This document shows, one piece after another, positions 54,316-62,311 of a stretch of 64,000 bases of DNA. How positions within the stretch are numbered: position 1 is the stretch's first letter; the number at the start of each line of letters is the position of its first letter. The notes under the pieces are model-generated. The model saw only the letters and a program-made list of their open reading frames with translations, was not told where the DNA came from and did no database searches. The stretch comes from Enterocloster alcoholdehydrogenati (lineage in GTDB: Bacteria; Bacillota; Clostridia; Lachnospirales; Lachnospiraceae). A program made the position numbers and the translations under genes. The stretch is from the NCBI RefSeq assembly GCF_013282095.1, contig NZ_BLTJ01000016.1, positions 1 through 64,000 on the forward strand, read 5' to 3'.

Positions 54316-55002
54316 TCATTTTTGTTCTTTTATCACAATCAGAGAGTAGTATCCCGCTTTGTCCGGGATTTCCTGTACGCCCTGAAAGATACTCTCATTT
54401 TCCATGCCGCAGTTTTCCACCATAACCCCGGATACGCACTCCCGTTCAAGTGCTTCCTTTACCGCGGCCATCTTGGAACCGGCCTTCATAAGCACCTTGG
54501 TTCCGGGAAGCTTTAAAGCATCCTCCACACCGTAGGCGGACGGAATGATGTGCAGCTGCTGGGATCTGTCTGCCAGGCTGTCTCCCAGCCGTGCGCTGAC
54601 CGCACAGAAGGAGGGGACGCCGCTTATAATCTCTGTCCTGTATCCCCGATCCCGGATCAGACGGTGGAGATAAATATAGGTGCTGTAAACCGTAGGATCT
54701 CCCAGAGTAAGGCAGGCTACGTCCCTTCCCGCCTTCAGCTGCTCCTCTACCTGATCCGCCGCATTGCGATAGGCAGTCTCCAGAAGTCCTTTATCCTTTG
54801 TCATGGGAATCGAAAAGGTAAGGCACTGCTTTTTATCCAAATCTGTGATCAGCCCCGATGCGATCCGGTAGCTCACCGCCTGTTCTTTTGTCTCTGCCGG
54901 CACTGCGATCACCGGACAGGATCGGATGGTATCTGCCGCAAGGTAGGTTATAAGCCGTGGATCACCGGGGCCTACGCCTACACCGTATAAAATTCCGCTC
55001 AT
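54316..55002 (-). CDS. cobI: Precorrin-2 C20-methyltransferase
   Basis: A 228-aa tetrapyrrole SAM methyltransferase that adds the C-20 methyl group in corrin-ring synthesis; in an anaerobe the substrate would be cobalt-precorrin-2 (CbiL role). The opening GILYGVGVGPGDPRLITYLA, the LTLGDPTVYSTYIYL loop near 98 and the VPSFCAVSARLG segment near 127 are the family motifs. The length is typical. It stands alone with its own promoter; no other cobalamin gene is in the window and no B12 riboswitch motif was seen. Confidence 0.94.
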   Translation of the reverse strand: MSGILYGVGVGPGDPRLITYLAADTIRSCPVIAVPAETKEQAVSYRIASGLITDLDKKQCLTFSIPMTKDKGLLETAYRNAADQVEEQLKAGRDVACLTLGDPTVYSTYIYLHRLIRDRGYRTEIISGVPSFCAVSARLGDSLADRSQQLHIIPSAYGVEDALKLPGTKVLMKAGSKMAAVKEALERECVSGVMVENCGMENESIFQGVQEIPDKAGYYSLIVIKEQK

Positions 55003-55032
55003 AAATCATCTTCTGCCTTTCTGTGATAAATG

Positions 55033-55062
55033 CCATCCGCAAATCAGATGCTTTACGGATGG
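55033..55062 (-). promoter_or_regulatory. 5' stem-loop in the cobI leader
   Basis: On the minus strand CCATCCG pairs with CGGATGG with further pairing (GTAAA/TTTGC partly) inside. It starts within a few nt of the expected transcript start. It could stabilise the mRNA or respond to a signal. Confidence 0.45.
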
Positions 55063-55073
55063 TGGATTTTCCT

Positions 55074-55102
55074 ATTATATATGGACTCCTTCTGGATGGC
55101 AA
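55074..55102 (-). promoter_or_regulatory. Promoter of cobI
   Basis: On the minus strand TTGCCA (55097-55102), 17 nt, TATAAT (55074-55079). Confidence 0.7.
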
Positions 55103-55152
55103 CTGTTTTTATCTGGATGTATTCCCGGATGCAGCCTCCTGCTCCCGTAAAG

Positions 55153-55194
55153 CAAAAGGGGGAGCCGGGGCGCATCCGGCGCCGTCCGACCCCC
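55153..55194 (-). terminator. Terminator of the sensory hydrogenase operon
   Basis: On the minus strand GGGGG pairs with CCCCC, CGG with CCG and GGCGC with GCGCC, followed by ttttg. It lies past the stop at 55231. Confidence 0.75.
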
Positions 55195-55230
55195 TGTTCC
55201 ATTTGAATTTTGTTGTGGATTTCATGCACT

Positions 55231-56682
55231 TTAATGTCTGTGCATGGAGAACTGATCCATGGGATATTTCTGCAGATTTTCCAGTATCTTTCTGTCGTCC
55301 GCCTCTCCGATGAGCTGGTCTCTTGCCTTCTTGGCTTCATTCTCAGCCTTGTGTTTGCTGGGGCCGCCTACGCATCCGCCGATACAGACCATACCTTCCA
55401 CGAAGTCCTCCGGCAGACGGCCTGCCTTCATAAGAAGAAGGGCCTTTCTGCACTCAGCTCCTCCATTACAGCGAAGAACCCTGGCGTTAAACTTCTCATC
55501 CCGCTCCTTCATGCATTCCAGTACGGCCGCCGCAACGCCGCCGCCGTTTCCAAAGCGTTTCCCAAATATGGAACCCTCCTGATAGTCATTGACCGCCGGC
55601 TGCAGCTCTACCCCTCTGGCGCGCATCATGGCGCGGATCTCACCGAAGGTCATGGCATAGTCTGCATTTCCCTCGATATTCAGATCCAGGCTCTCGCTCT
55701 TCTTTGCTATACATGGCCCAATAAATACGGTCACTGTCTCCGGATCCTGATTTTTTAACATTCTGGACACAGCGCACATGGGAGAAACAGTAGTGGACAT
55801 ATGCTCCAGCAGTGTTGGGAAATGCTGCTTTATCATATTCACAAAAGCCGGACAGCAGGAGGTGGTCATCTTCTTTCCCTCTTTATAAGCCTCTGCCCAC
55901 TCTTCTGCCTCATAAGCCGCTGTCATATCTCCCCCCAGAGCTACCTCTACCATATCGTCAAAGCCTGTCTGCTTTAATGCGATCCGCCAGCTCTCCATGG
56001 TAATATCAGGGCCGAACTGCCCCTCCGCAGCAGGCGCTACCATAGCGACTACCTTCTTTCCTGCCCTGATCAGGCGAATCACATCTACCATAAAGGTCTT
56101 AGAGCCGATGGCGCCGAAGGGGCAGCTGTGAATGCAGGCGCCGCACTGGATACATTTCTTCTCGTCAATCACGCAGATGCCGTACTCATCATATGTAATC
56201 GCGTCCACCGGGCAGGCTTTCTTGCAGGGGCGTTCTAAATGGGCAATGGCATTGTAAGGACAGGCCTGTGCGCACTTTCCACATTCCTTACACTTGCCAG
56301 GATCAATGTAGGCGTGGTCACGGCCCATGGAAATTGCGCCGAAATTACAGGAATTCTGACAGGCTTTCCCCATACATTTACGGCAGTTGTCCGTTACAAT
56401 ATAGGATGCGATGGGACACTCCTCGCAGGCTGCGTTAATCACCTGCACTACGTTGGCGCTTTCCTTTCCCACCGGGCATTTCCCCTCTGCAAGGCGAACT
56501 CTCTGTTTGATGATCTCCCTCTCCTTATAGATACAGCAGCGGTAGCTGGCCTGAGGGCCGGGGATCATATCATAGGGGATCTGCTCTCTGTGCTCCTTCA
56601 GCGTATCCTCCCATGCTGCCTTTGCCACCTCATACAGTACATCGTGTTTCAGGCGCAGAATCGTTGCATCATTCGTTACCAT
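55231..56682 (-). CDS. Monomeric [FeFe] hydrogenase-like protein, group B type
   Basis: A 483-aa protein with a Cys-rich N-terminal half: CEECP and CRKCMGKACQNSC (about 85-115), two 2[4Fe-4S] ferredoxin-like parts (CKECGKCAQACP, CKKACP, CIQCGACIHSCP; about 130-195) and the H-cluster domain. Motifs: L1 TTSCCPAF near 271, L2 GPCIAKKSE near 322, L3 GMVCIGGCVGGP near 429, the pattern of group B enzymes such as the third Clostridium pasteurianum hydrogenase. The L1 double Cys is intact, so catalysis is possible. The start at 56682 has GGAGG 8 nt upstream. Last gene of the four-gene operon with the PP2C phosphatase, HydS-type protein and ferredoxin. Confidence 0.88.
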   Translation of the reverse strand: MVTNDATILRLKHDVLYEVAKAAWEDTLKEHREQIPYDMIPGPQASYRCCIYKEREIIKQRVRLAEGKCPVGKESANVVQVINAACEECPIASYIVTDNCRKCMGKACQNSCNFGAISMGRDHAYIDPGKCKECGKCAQACPYNAIAHLERPCKKACPVDAITYDEYGICVIDEKKCIQCGACIHSCPFGAIGSKTFMVDVIRLIRAGKKVVAMVAPAAEGQFGPDITMESWRIALKQTGFDDMVEVALGGDMTAAYEAEEWAEAYKEGKKMTTSCCPAFVNMIKQHFPTLLEHMSTTVSPMCAVSRMLKNQDPETVTVFIGPCIAKKSESLDLNIEGNADYAMTFGEIRAMMRARGVELQPAVNDYQEGSIFGKRFGNGGGVAAAVLECMKERDEKFNARVLRCNGGAECRKALLLMKAGRLPEDFVEGMVCIGGCVGGPSKHKAENEAKKARDQLIGEADDRKILENLQKYPMDQFSMHRH

Positions 56683-56742
56683 TTTCTTTTCCTCCATTCA
56701 TACATTCCATACATTCGGATTTCTGCCTGTCAGGCAGCCCCA

Positions 56743-57921
56743 TCAGTAATAGGTGACTGTCACCTTTTTGCCCATATCCTCAATCAAGTGTCTTAGCTGC
56801 TCCACCAGGTTCTGGCGGATCCCCAGATCAAAGGGCAGTCCGGGATTCTGGTAGGCGCTGTTGATGGCTTTTCCCACATAGAGATGAACCTCCGTACAGT
56901 CTTCGATCAAAATCTTTGCGACCATGGAGCCGCCGTTGGGCTTATCCAGCTCCTCAAAAAAATCCTCGGAAACAGCCTCATGCTTCACATACCGGCGCAG
57001 CAGCTGCAGCACCCGGTTTAATGTGAGTACCCCTTCCGTCACCAGATCCACCCCCTCCATATAGGCAATGGGCGGGATCTCAGGATCCACATAGTCCAGC
57101 GATACGTCCAGTTTCTTATTTAATACCCTGGAAACAATAGTAGCACTGGTGCCGCCGCAGACAATAGTGGCCGCGTCAGGGTCAGACATGAAATCGTGAA
57201 CCATGGCCGTATCGTCCTCCGGGTTTCGGGCCGGCCCGGTCATCAAATGGACGGGCTTGCTGCTTATGATCCGCATACAGGCCACGGTCGTATCGTCTCC
57301 AGGATGAAACTGGTACAGTTCATCGCAGGCACGGCTGATGGATGCGGCCAGGCGCATGGCCGACACGGTGATCTGGTACTGGCGCACTGCATAATCGGCA
57401 ATATCCTTCCAGAGCCAGCCGAAATTCAGCAGGTCTCCCACTCCTGCATGGATCGTTCCGTCGCTCATAAGAATCAGGGCATCGCCCTTTTTTACCTGGA
57501 AACGATATTCATTGATCTTCTTTCCCTGAATCTCCCGAATATTCTGAGGGATCTCCATCCGTTTCCCATCCCGGATAAAGATACAGCCAGGATTGTCATA
57601 TTCCACCAGATAGGCGTCCCCATTGTGATAAACCTGTAAAATGCTGAAGGTAGAGTAGGCTACCTGACGAACCTGGCAGATCGGAAGGGTCTCGCTGATG
57701 GTATCCACACATTCCTCCAGGGTTGCGCCGTTTAGAAACATGGTTCCCAGGATCTTGGATGTGAGCGTCGATAGAATATTAGCCTTTACCCCGCTTCCCA
57801 TACCGTCGGCCAGGATCATGATATTAGAATCCTCTGTCTGGAGAATCTCTACCTTATCGCCGCAGAGGATTTCGCTGAATTTATTCAGGCTTTTATAAGC
57901 AACGTCTACGGTAATCTCCAT
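56743..57921 (-). CDS. SpoIIE-type PP2C protein serine phosphatase
   Basis: A 392-aa metal-dependent serine/threonine phosphatase. The metal-binding motifs ILADGMGSG (near 36), LMSDGT (near 150) and HPGDDTTVACM (near 205) are intact. After the PP2C domain, about 170 residues (VHLMTGPARNPEDDTAMVHDF onwards) form an extra domain I cannot name; it starts with the TVVCGGTSA-like strand seen in related clostridial proteins. No membrane segment. It sits between the HydS-type gene (4 bp) and the group B-type hydrogenase gene, so it is the obvious output of an H-cluster sensor. No STAS-domain target is nearby. Confidence 0.88.
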   Translation of the reverse strand: MEITVDVAYKSLNKFSEILCGDKVEILQTEDSNIMILADGMGSGVKANILSTLTSKILGTMFLNGATLEECVDTISETLPICQVRQVAYSTFSILQVYHNGDAYLVEYDNPGCIFIRDGKRMEIPQNIREIQGKKINEYRFQVKKGDALILMSDGTIHAGVGDLLNFGWLWKDIADYAVRQYQITVSAMRLAASISRACDELYQFHPGDDTTVACMRIISSKPVHLMTGPARNPEDDTAMVHDFMSDPDAATIVCGGTSATIVSRVLNKKLDVSLDYVDPEIPPIAYMEGVDLVTEGVLTLNRVLQLLRRYVKHEAVSEDFFEELDKPNGGSMVAKILIEDCTEVHLYVGKAINSAYQNPGLPFDLGIRQNLVEQLRHLIEDMGKKVTVTYY

Positions 57922-57924
57922 CCT

Positions 57925-59826
57925 CTACCTCCCATAGCCCGGCGGTTTCGGGCGAATGCTTCCCAGATGGACGTAGCCGGAAGGCTTTTGGGAGGCAGAT
58001 GCTCCCTGATTCCCCGGCGTCATTACTCCCTTTAGAGGAATGGCTCCGCTGCCCAGATGAGCATTTGCTTCCAGCCGCTGGGCTTCATCCTCTTCTCTGG
58101 GCGCTCCGTCGTCTAACAGGGAGTGGCACAGCCTGGTCAGAGTGGTCTTTGTCTCCGCCGTCGTCTCTCCCAAAAGACCTGCGATCTCCTGAGCCACCAT
58201 CATCTGTTTGTGGATGACCTTCTGGGCCAGATCAATCGTTTCCAGTTTTTTCTCATAATCCTCTTTTGCCTGCTCCTCCTCACGGGTAACATCGATAAAA
58301 GTTGCAAGGACTGCATTTTCCTTCTCTATGTATACAATATTCTGAAGGGTGGACAAATGGTATTCCGGATATGTAACACGTTTGCCATGGATGTTCTGGC
58401 GGGTGTCAAATACCCACTGGAAATCCACCGGATCAATAAACTCATAAAGATACATTTCCAGAGCCTCCGACCTTGTTTTTCCGAAATACTTTTCCCCTAC
58501 ATCCGAATACTCCAAAATCTTCATGTCCGCACCCACAATCAGCACAATATTGGGGGAGGTTTCCATCACCAGATTGGACATGGACTCCGCTTTTTCGTGC
58601 ATATAGGGAATACACATGGAAACCTCCGCCTTGTGCTGAAATACAGCAATCGCCTTCTCTCTGCAGGTTGGATAGCCGCAGGCACCGCAGTTAAGCTCGT
58701 CCTCCGGCTTAAACTTATTAGTCATGCGCAGGATCTGACGGATCTGTTCTTGTGTGGGCATGGGTTCCCTGGGGGACCGATCCAGAAATTCCTTTTTAAA
58801 GGAAATATTGTTCGCTGTGCGTTCCAGTTCAAAGCGGTCTGCCGGTTCCCGCGGGATAGTTTCCTCCATATCCAGCTTTATCTTAAATCTGGAAATAAAT
58901 TCGTCGTTCACTGTAGGGCCTTTGATGCAGCCGCCGGCACACATATTCATCTCGATAAAGCAGCCCTTTATCTCTCCTCTTTCCATACTCTTACACAGGT
59001 CAATGCAGTTGGCTTCACCATGAACGTAGAACTTGCGGTAGCCGTCTGCCCGTTCCTCCTGGGTGGCAAGCACGGAGTTCACTACCCCGTTGGTTACGGG
59101 ATAAAGGCGGTTTACCTTTGGATCAAAGGCAGCAAACGGCATATCCTCACAATTCTCAATGGAAATTTCTTCCTCTTCCAGCCATTTGTTCAGATCTCTG
59201 AAATTCAGCACTGCATCGATCCAGCTGTCATGGCGCGGATCCTGGGCCTCTTTTTTCTTCGCTATACAGGGACCGAGAAATACTGTCTTTACCTCGCGGC
59301 CCAGTTCTTCCTTTAAAATGCGTCCGTGGGCAATCATGGGCGATACCACCGGGGCCATATACTTTACAAGCTCCGGATAATAAATCTCAATCAGGTCATT
59401 GACACTTGGACAGCAGGTGGTAATAATATTTTCCATCTGCTGCTCCTGCAGAAGCCTGGCATACTCTGCTGTGACAAAGGCTGCCCCCTCAGCGGTCTCC
59501 CGCACATCCTCAAACCCCAGGCGGATCAGAGCGGCGCGAACCTGGCCGATGGTCTTGTATTTTAACAGCCCCATATAGGACGGGGCAATGGAAACCACCA
59601 CCCGCTCCCCGCTCCTTAACCATCCTCTGACCAGTTCCATATCGCTTCGCAGGGTCTTGGCAGACTGCGGGCAGATCTTCAGGCAGTGGCCGCAGAGAAT
59701 ACATTTATCCGGCATGATCACCGCACGGCCGTCTCTGACCTGGATTGCCTTGACCTCGCAGTATCGGACGCATTTGTAGCAGTGCTTACATTTTGTGGCC
59801 TTGAAATCAATGATTTCCATGCCCAT
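57925..59826 (-). CDS. Sensory [FeFe]-hydrogenase-like protein with PAS domain (HydS, group C type)
   Basis: A 633-aa protein: N-terminal 2[4Fe-4S] ferredoxin (CKHCYKCVRYC, CILCGHCLKICP), H-cluster domain with L1 TTCCPSVND near 132, L2 GPCIAKKKE near 184 and L3 MNMCAGGCIKGP near 292, a four-Cys cluster domain (CGACGYPTC near 375), a PAS domain (about 410-520) and a helical/low-complexity C-terminus. This is the architecture of HydS-type H2/redox sensors. The start is placed at the ATG at 59826 (GGGAGA 8 nt before it); ATG 59820 and GTG 59832 are alternatives. It lies 4 bp before the PP2C gene. Confidence 0.89.
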   Translation of the reverse strand: MGMEIIDFKATKCKHCYKCVRYCEVKAIQVRDGRAVIMPDKCILCGHCLKICPQSAKTLRSDMELVRGWLRSGERVVVSIAPSYMGLLKYKTIGQVRAALIRLGFEDVRETAEGAAFVTAEYARLLQEQQMENIITTCCPSVNDLIEIYYPELVKYMAPVVSPMIAHGRILKEELGREVKTVFLGPCIAKKKEAQDPRHDSWIDAVLNFRDLNKWLEEEEISIENCEDMPFAAFDPKVNRLYPVTNGVVNSVLATQEERADGYRKFYVHGEANCIDLCKSMERGEIKGCFIEMNMCAGGCIKGPTVNDEFISRFKIKLDMEETIPREPADRFELERTANNISFKKEFLDRSPREPMPTQEQIRQILRMTNKFKPEDELNCGACGYPTCREKAIAVFQHKAEVSMCIPYMHEKAESMSNLVMETSPNIVLIVGADMKILEYSDVGEKYFGKTRSEALEMYLYEFIDPVDFQWVFDTRQNIHGKRVTYPEYHLSTLQNIVYIEKENAVLATFIDVTREEEQAKEDYEKKLETIDLAQKVIHKQMMVAQEIAGLLGETTAETKTTLTRLCHSLLDDGAPREEDEAQRLEANAHLGSGAIPLKGVMTPGNQGASASQKPSGYVHLGSIRPKPPGYGR

Positions 59827-59828
59827 AA

Positions 59829-60074
59829 TCACAGTCTCCCCTTGATCTCTTTTTCAAAAAATTCCTCCGTATCTTCCGGCTTCAGTGAATACAACTCGCC
59901 TTCTACGGTAACGCACACTCCATGATCGCAGTTTCCGGAACAGAAGGCGCCATTTAAGTCTACCTTGTCGCACAATCTATTCTCAGCTACCATTTTCTGC
60001 AGTTTTTCAATAATCTCCCTTGATCCTTTCAAGTGACAGGCGCTCCCAATACATATTGTAACTTTCATCTTCAC
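59829..60074 (-). CDS. Small thioredoxin-like [2Fe-2S] ferredoxin
   Basis: An 81-aa NuoE C-terminal-domain-like protein. CIGSACHLKGSREI (residues 7-20) and NGAFCSGNCDHGVCV (42-56) supply the cluster Cys, with one extra Cys. It lacks the helical N-terminus of HydC. First gene of the sensory hydrogenase operon, ending 2 bp before the HydS-type start, so it likely delivers electrons to that protein. GGAGGGTGAAG precedes the ATG. Confidence 0.88.
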   Translation of the reverse strand: MKMKVTICIGSACHLKGSREIIEKLQKMVAENRLCDKVDLNGAFCSGNCDHGVCVTVEGELYSLKPEDTEEFFEKEIKGRL

Positions 60075-60110
60075 CCTCCATGATTGATTTGGTACACATT
60101 TGACAGGTTA

Positions 60111-60139
60111 ATTATCTCATATTGTTATATCATTATCAA
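60111..60139 (-). promoter_or_regulatory. Promoter of the sensory hydrogenase operon
   Basis: On the minus strand TTGATA (60134-60139), 17 nt, GATAAT (60111-60116), about 40 bp upstream of the start. A GATAATGATA half-site of the Fur consensus overlaps the -35. Confidence 0.55.
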
Positions 60140-60205
60140 TAATAATTCTCATAAAATGTGCAAAATAACGGACTTCGTCCGGATGCAAAAGAGGAAATTT
60201 TGTGC

Positions 60206-60211
60206 TATAGT
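60206..60211 (+). promoter_or_regulatory. Possible extended -10 promoter of the TauA-like gene
   Basis: TGcTATAGT, an extended -10 without a good -35. The expected start point is near 60218. Confidence 0.4.
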
Positions 60212-60219
60212 AAAGACTG

Positions 60220-60233
60220 GCATCTATAGATGC
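60220..60233. promoter_or_regulatory. 14-bp perfect palindrome at the transporter transcript start
   Basis: GCATCTATAGATGC lies between the -10 and the ribosome-binding site of the gene at 60252. Suits an operator. Its right half begins a copy of a GATGCAA-containing direct repeat whose other copy is at 60182. Confidence 0.55.
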
Positions 60234-60251
60234 AAGAGAGGAGAATTTACT

Positions 60252-61379
60252 GTGAAAAAACAACTTTCTGTATTAACAGCTATCGCTGCAGCGGCTGCCT
60301 TTGCAGTCACAGGATGCGGAGCATCCGGCAAGACAGAAACCGCCGCGGCTCAGACCTCCGAGGCAAAACCGTCTTTGGCTGGAGAGACTTCTAAGGAAGC
60401 GGCTGAGGCCGGTTCCTCTTCATCCGAACAGACAGCCGAGAACGCTTCCCAGTCCTCTGATGCCGTTTCAGACAAGACAGAAGGCACGACTGTCCGCGTA
60501 GGCTCTTTAAAAGGCCCAACTTCCATGGGGCTGGCTTATCTGATGGATGAGGCAAAAAACGGGGAAACCGCCAATACATATGAGTTCACCATGGCCGGAA
60601 AGGCAGACGAGCTGGTGGGAAATATCGCAAACGGCAGTCTGGATATTGCCTTAGTGCCTGCCAATGTAGCAAGCGTGCTTTACAGCAAGACTCAGGGGCA
60701 GGTAAAGGTCATTGACATCAATACGCTGGGCGTTTTGTATGTCGTTTCGGCTGATGACTCCATTTCCACCATGGCAGATCTTAAGGGAAAGACTGTGTAC
60801 ATGACCGGAAAAGGAACCACCCCTGAATACACGATGAATTATCTGATGGAGGAAAACGGACTTGCCGCAGGAGATGTGACTCTGGACTTTAAGTCAGAAG
60901 CGACAGAGGTTGCCTCTATATTAAAGGAAGATCCTTCCGCCGTCGGTATCCTTCCCCAGCCTTTTGCCACAGCGGCCTGCATCCAGAACCCTGATTTAAA
61001 AACCGTTATGGATCTGACCGAGCAGTGGGATCTTTTAAATAAGGAAAGTGGAAGCCGTATGGTCACTGGCGTTACCATTGTACGCAGCAGTTTCTTAGAG
61101 GAAAATAAGGCGGCTGTAGATCAGTTCCTGGCTGACCACGCGGAGTCTACCAGCTATACCTCGAAAGAACCGGAAAAAGCAGCAGAACTGGTGGCTAATC
61201 TGGGAATCGTGGAAAAAGCTCCCATCGCGTTAAAGGCTATGCCGTCATGCAACCTGACGTGCATTACCGGAGACGAGATGAAACAGGCTCTTTCCGGATA
61301 TTTAAGCGTGCTGGCTAAGCAGGATGCCAAGTCTGTAGGCGGCACTCTTCCGGCGGATGACTTCTACTATCTGCCATAA
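60252..61379 (+). CDS. ABC transporter substrate-binding lipoprotein (NMT1/SsuA/TauA-like)
   Basis: A 375-aa lipoprotein with GTG start (GAGGAG upstream). The signal peptide KKQLSVLTAIAAAAAFAVTGCG is followed by a Ser/Glu/Ala-rich linker to about 80, then a periplasmic-binding fold with VRVGSLKGPTSMGLAYLMD, GNIANGSLDIALVPANVASVLY and GKTVYMTGKGTTPEYTMNYLME, the layout of the SsuA/NMT1 group that binds sulfonates, nitrate, thiamine precursors and other small molecules. The permease gene follows by 7 bp. The substrate is unknown; position opposite the sensory hydrogenase operon and a Fur-like site hint at metal or sulfur metabolism (inference). Confidence 0.87.
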   Translation: MKKQLSVLTAIAAAAAFAVTGCGASGKTETAAAQTSEAKPSLAGETSKEAAEAGSSSSEQTAENASQSSDAVSDKTEGTTVRVGSLKGPTSMGLAYLMDEAKNGETANTYEFTMAGKADELVGNIANGSLDIALVPANVASVLYSKTQGQVKVIDINTLGVLYVVSADDSISTMADLKGKTVYMTGKGTTPEYTMNYLMEENGLAAGDVTLDFKSEATEVASILKEDPSAVGILPQPFATAACIQNPDLKTVMDLTEQWDLLNKESGSRMVTGVTIVRSSFLEENKAAVDQFLADHAESTSYTSKEPEKAAELVANLGIVEKAPIALKAMPSCNLTCITGDEMKQALSGYLSVLAKQDAKSVGGTLPADDFYYLP

Positions 61380-61386
61380 GCGTCTT

Positions 61387-62124
61387 ATGAAACGTGTTCA
61401 GTCTCTTAAGACCTGTATGATCTGGCTTTTCTGGGCGGCCCTCTGGCAGGCCGCCCACCTGGTCATCCAAAATGATGTGATCTTCGTGGGGCCTCTTGAT
61501 ATGATCCGCGCCCTGGCAGACCTGCTGCCCCAGGCGTCCTTCTGGCAGACATTGCTCCACTCATTTTTTAAGATCAGCGCCGGTTTTCTGCTTGCATTTT
61601 CAGTCGGGATCCTCCTTGGGTGGGCCAGCTACGCCTGCCCTCTTATCAAAGATATGCTGGAGCCTCCCATGGTGCTGGCCCGCTCTGTCCCCGTGGCCTC
61701 CTTTGTGATCCTTGCCCTCATCTGGATCGGCTCAGACAACCTTTCTGTGTTTATTTCCTTTCTGGTAGTTGTCCCCATGATCTATGCGGGTACGCTGACC
61801 GGCCTGGAAAATACCAGCAGAGAACTGCTTGAGATGAGCCGCGTCTTTTCCATTTCGTTTTTCAAACGGCTGCGTTTTATCTACATTCCCGCCGTTCACC
61901 CCTACCTTATAAGCAGCTGTCGTACTGCCCTGGGGATGAGCTGGAAATCAGGCGTAGCAGCAGAGGTGATCGGCATCCCCCAGGCATCCATCGGCGAACA
62001 GCTCTACTATGCCAAGCTTTATCTTGATACCGCAGGGCTTTTTGCCTGGACCTTTGCCATTATCCTGATCAGCACCGTCTTTGAATGGATCTTTCTGAAA
62101 CTGTTAATGGGCGTGCGTCATTAG
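61387..62124 (+). CDS. ABC transporter permease (SsuC/TauC-like)
   Basis: A 245-aa permease with about six helices. The family EAA loop is LLEMSRVFSISFFKRLRFIYIPAV near residue 155, and SVPVASFVILALIWIGSDN near 100 is typical of TauC/SsuC. The start at 61387 (MKRVQSL) gives the usual length. It lies 7 bp after the binding-protein gene and 187 bp before the ATPase gene. Confidence 0.9.
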   Translation: MKRVQSLKTCMIWLFWAALWQAAHLVIQNDVIFVGPLDMIRALADLLPQASFWQTLLHSFFKISAGFLLAFSVGILLGWASYACPLIKDMLEPPMVLARSVPVASFVILALIWIGSDNLSVFISFLVVVPMIYAGTLTGLENTSRELLEMSRVFSISFFKRLRFIYIPAVHPYLISSCRTALGMSWKSGVAAEVIGIPQASIGEQLYYAKLYLDTAGLFAWTFAIILISTVFEWIFLKLLMGVRH

Positions 62125-62311
62125 AGGTTCTATGCCTGAAGATCAAACGCTCTCTTACTTTTGCTCTGCCCTCATCTGCCCTGCGTGTTCCCTGTCATAT
62201 GCAGTTGGTGCCCGGCCCTTATTCCCGGTATACCCTTCCGTCTATATGGCACATCCGTCTGCAGCATGGAAAAGGATTTTCAGAAGCATTTAAATCAAAC
62301 CATATAATATT

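Noticed and set aside
55003-55157. Cobalamin riboswitch upstream of cobI
   Set aside because: The expected B12-box sequence was not found; only a simple stem-loop is present.
58123-59316. Open frame of 397 codons on the plus strand opposite the HydS-type gene
   Set aside because: Antisense shadow of a well-supported gene; no ribosome-binding site and no recognisable motif.
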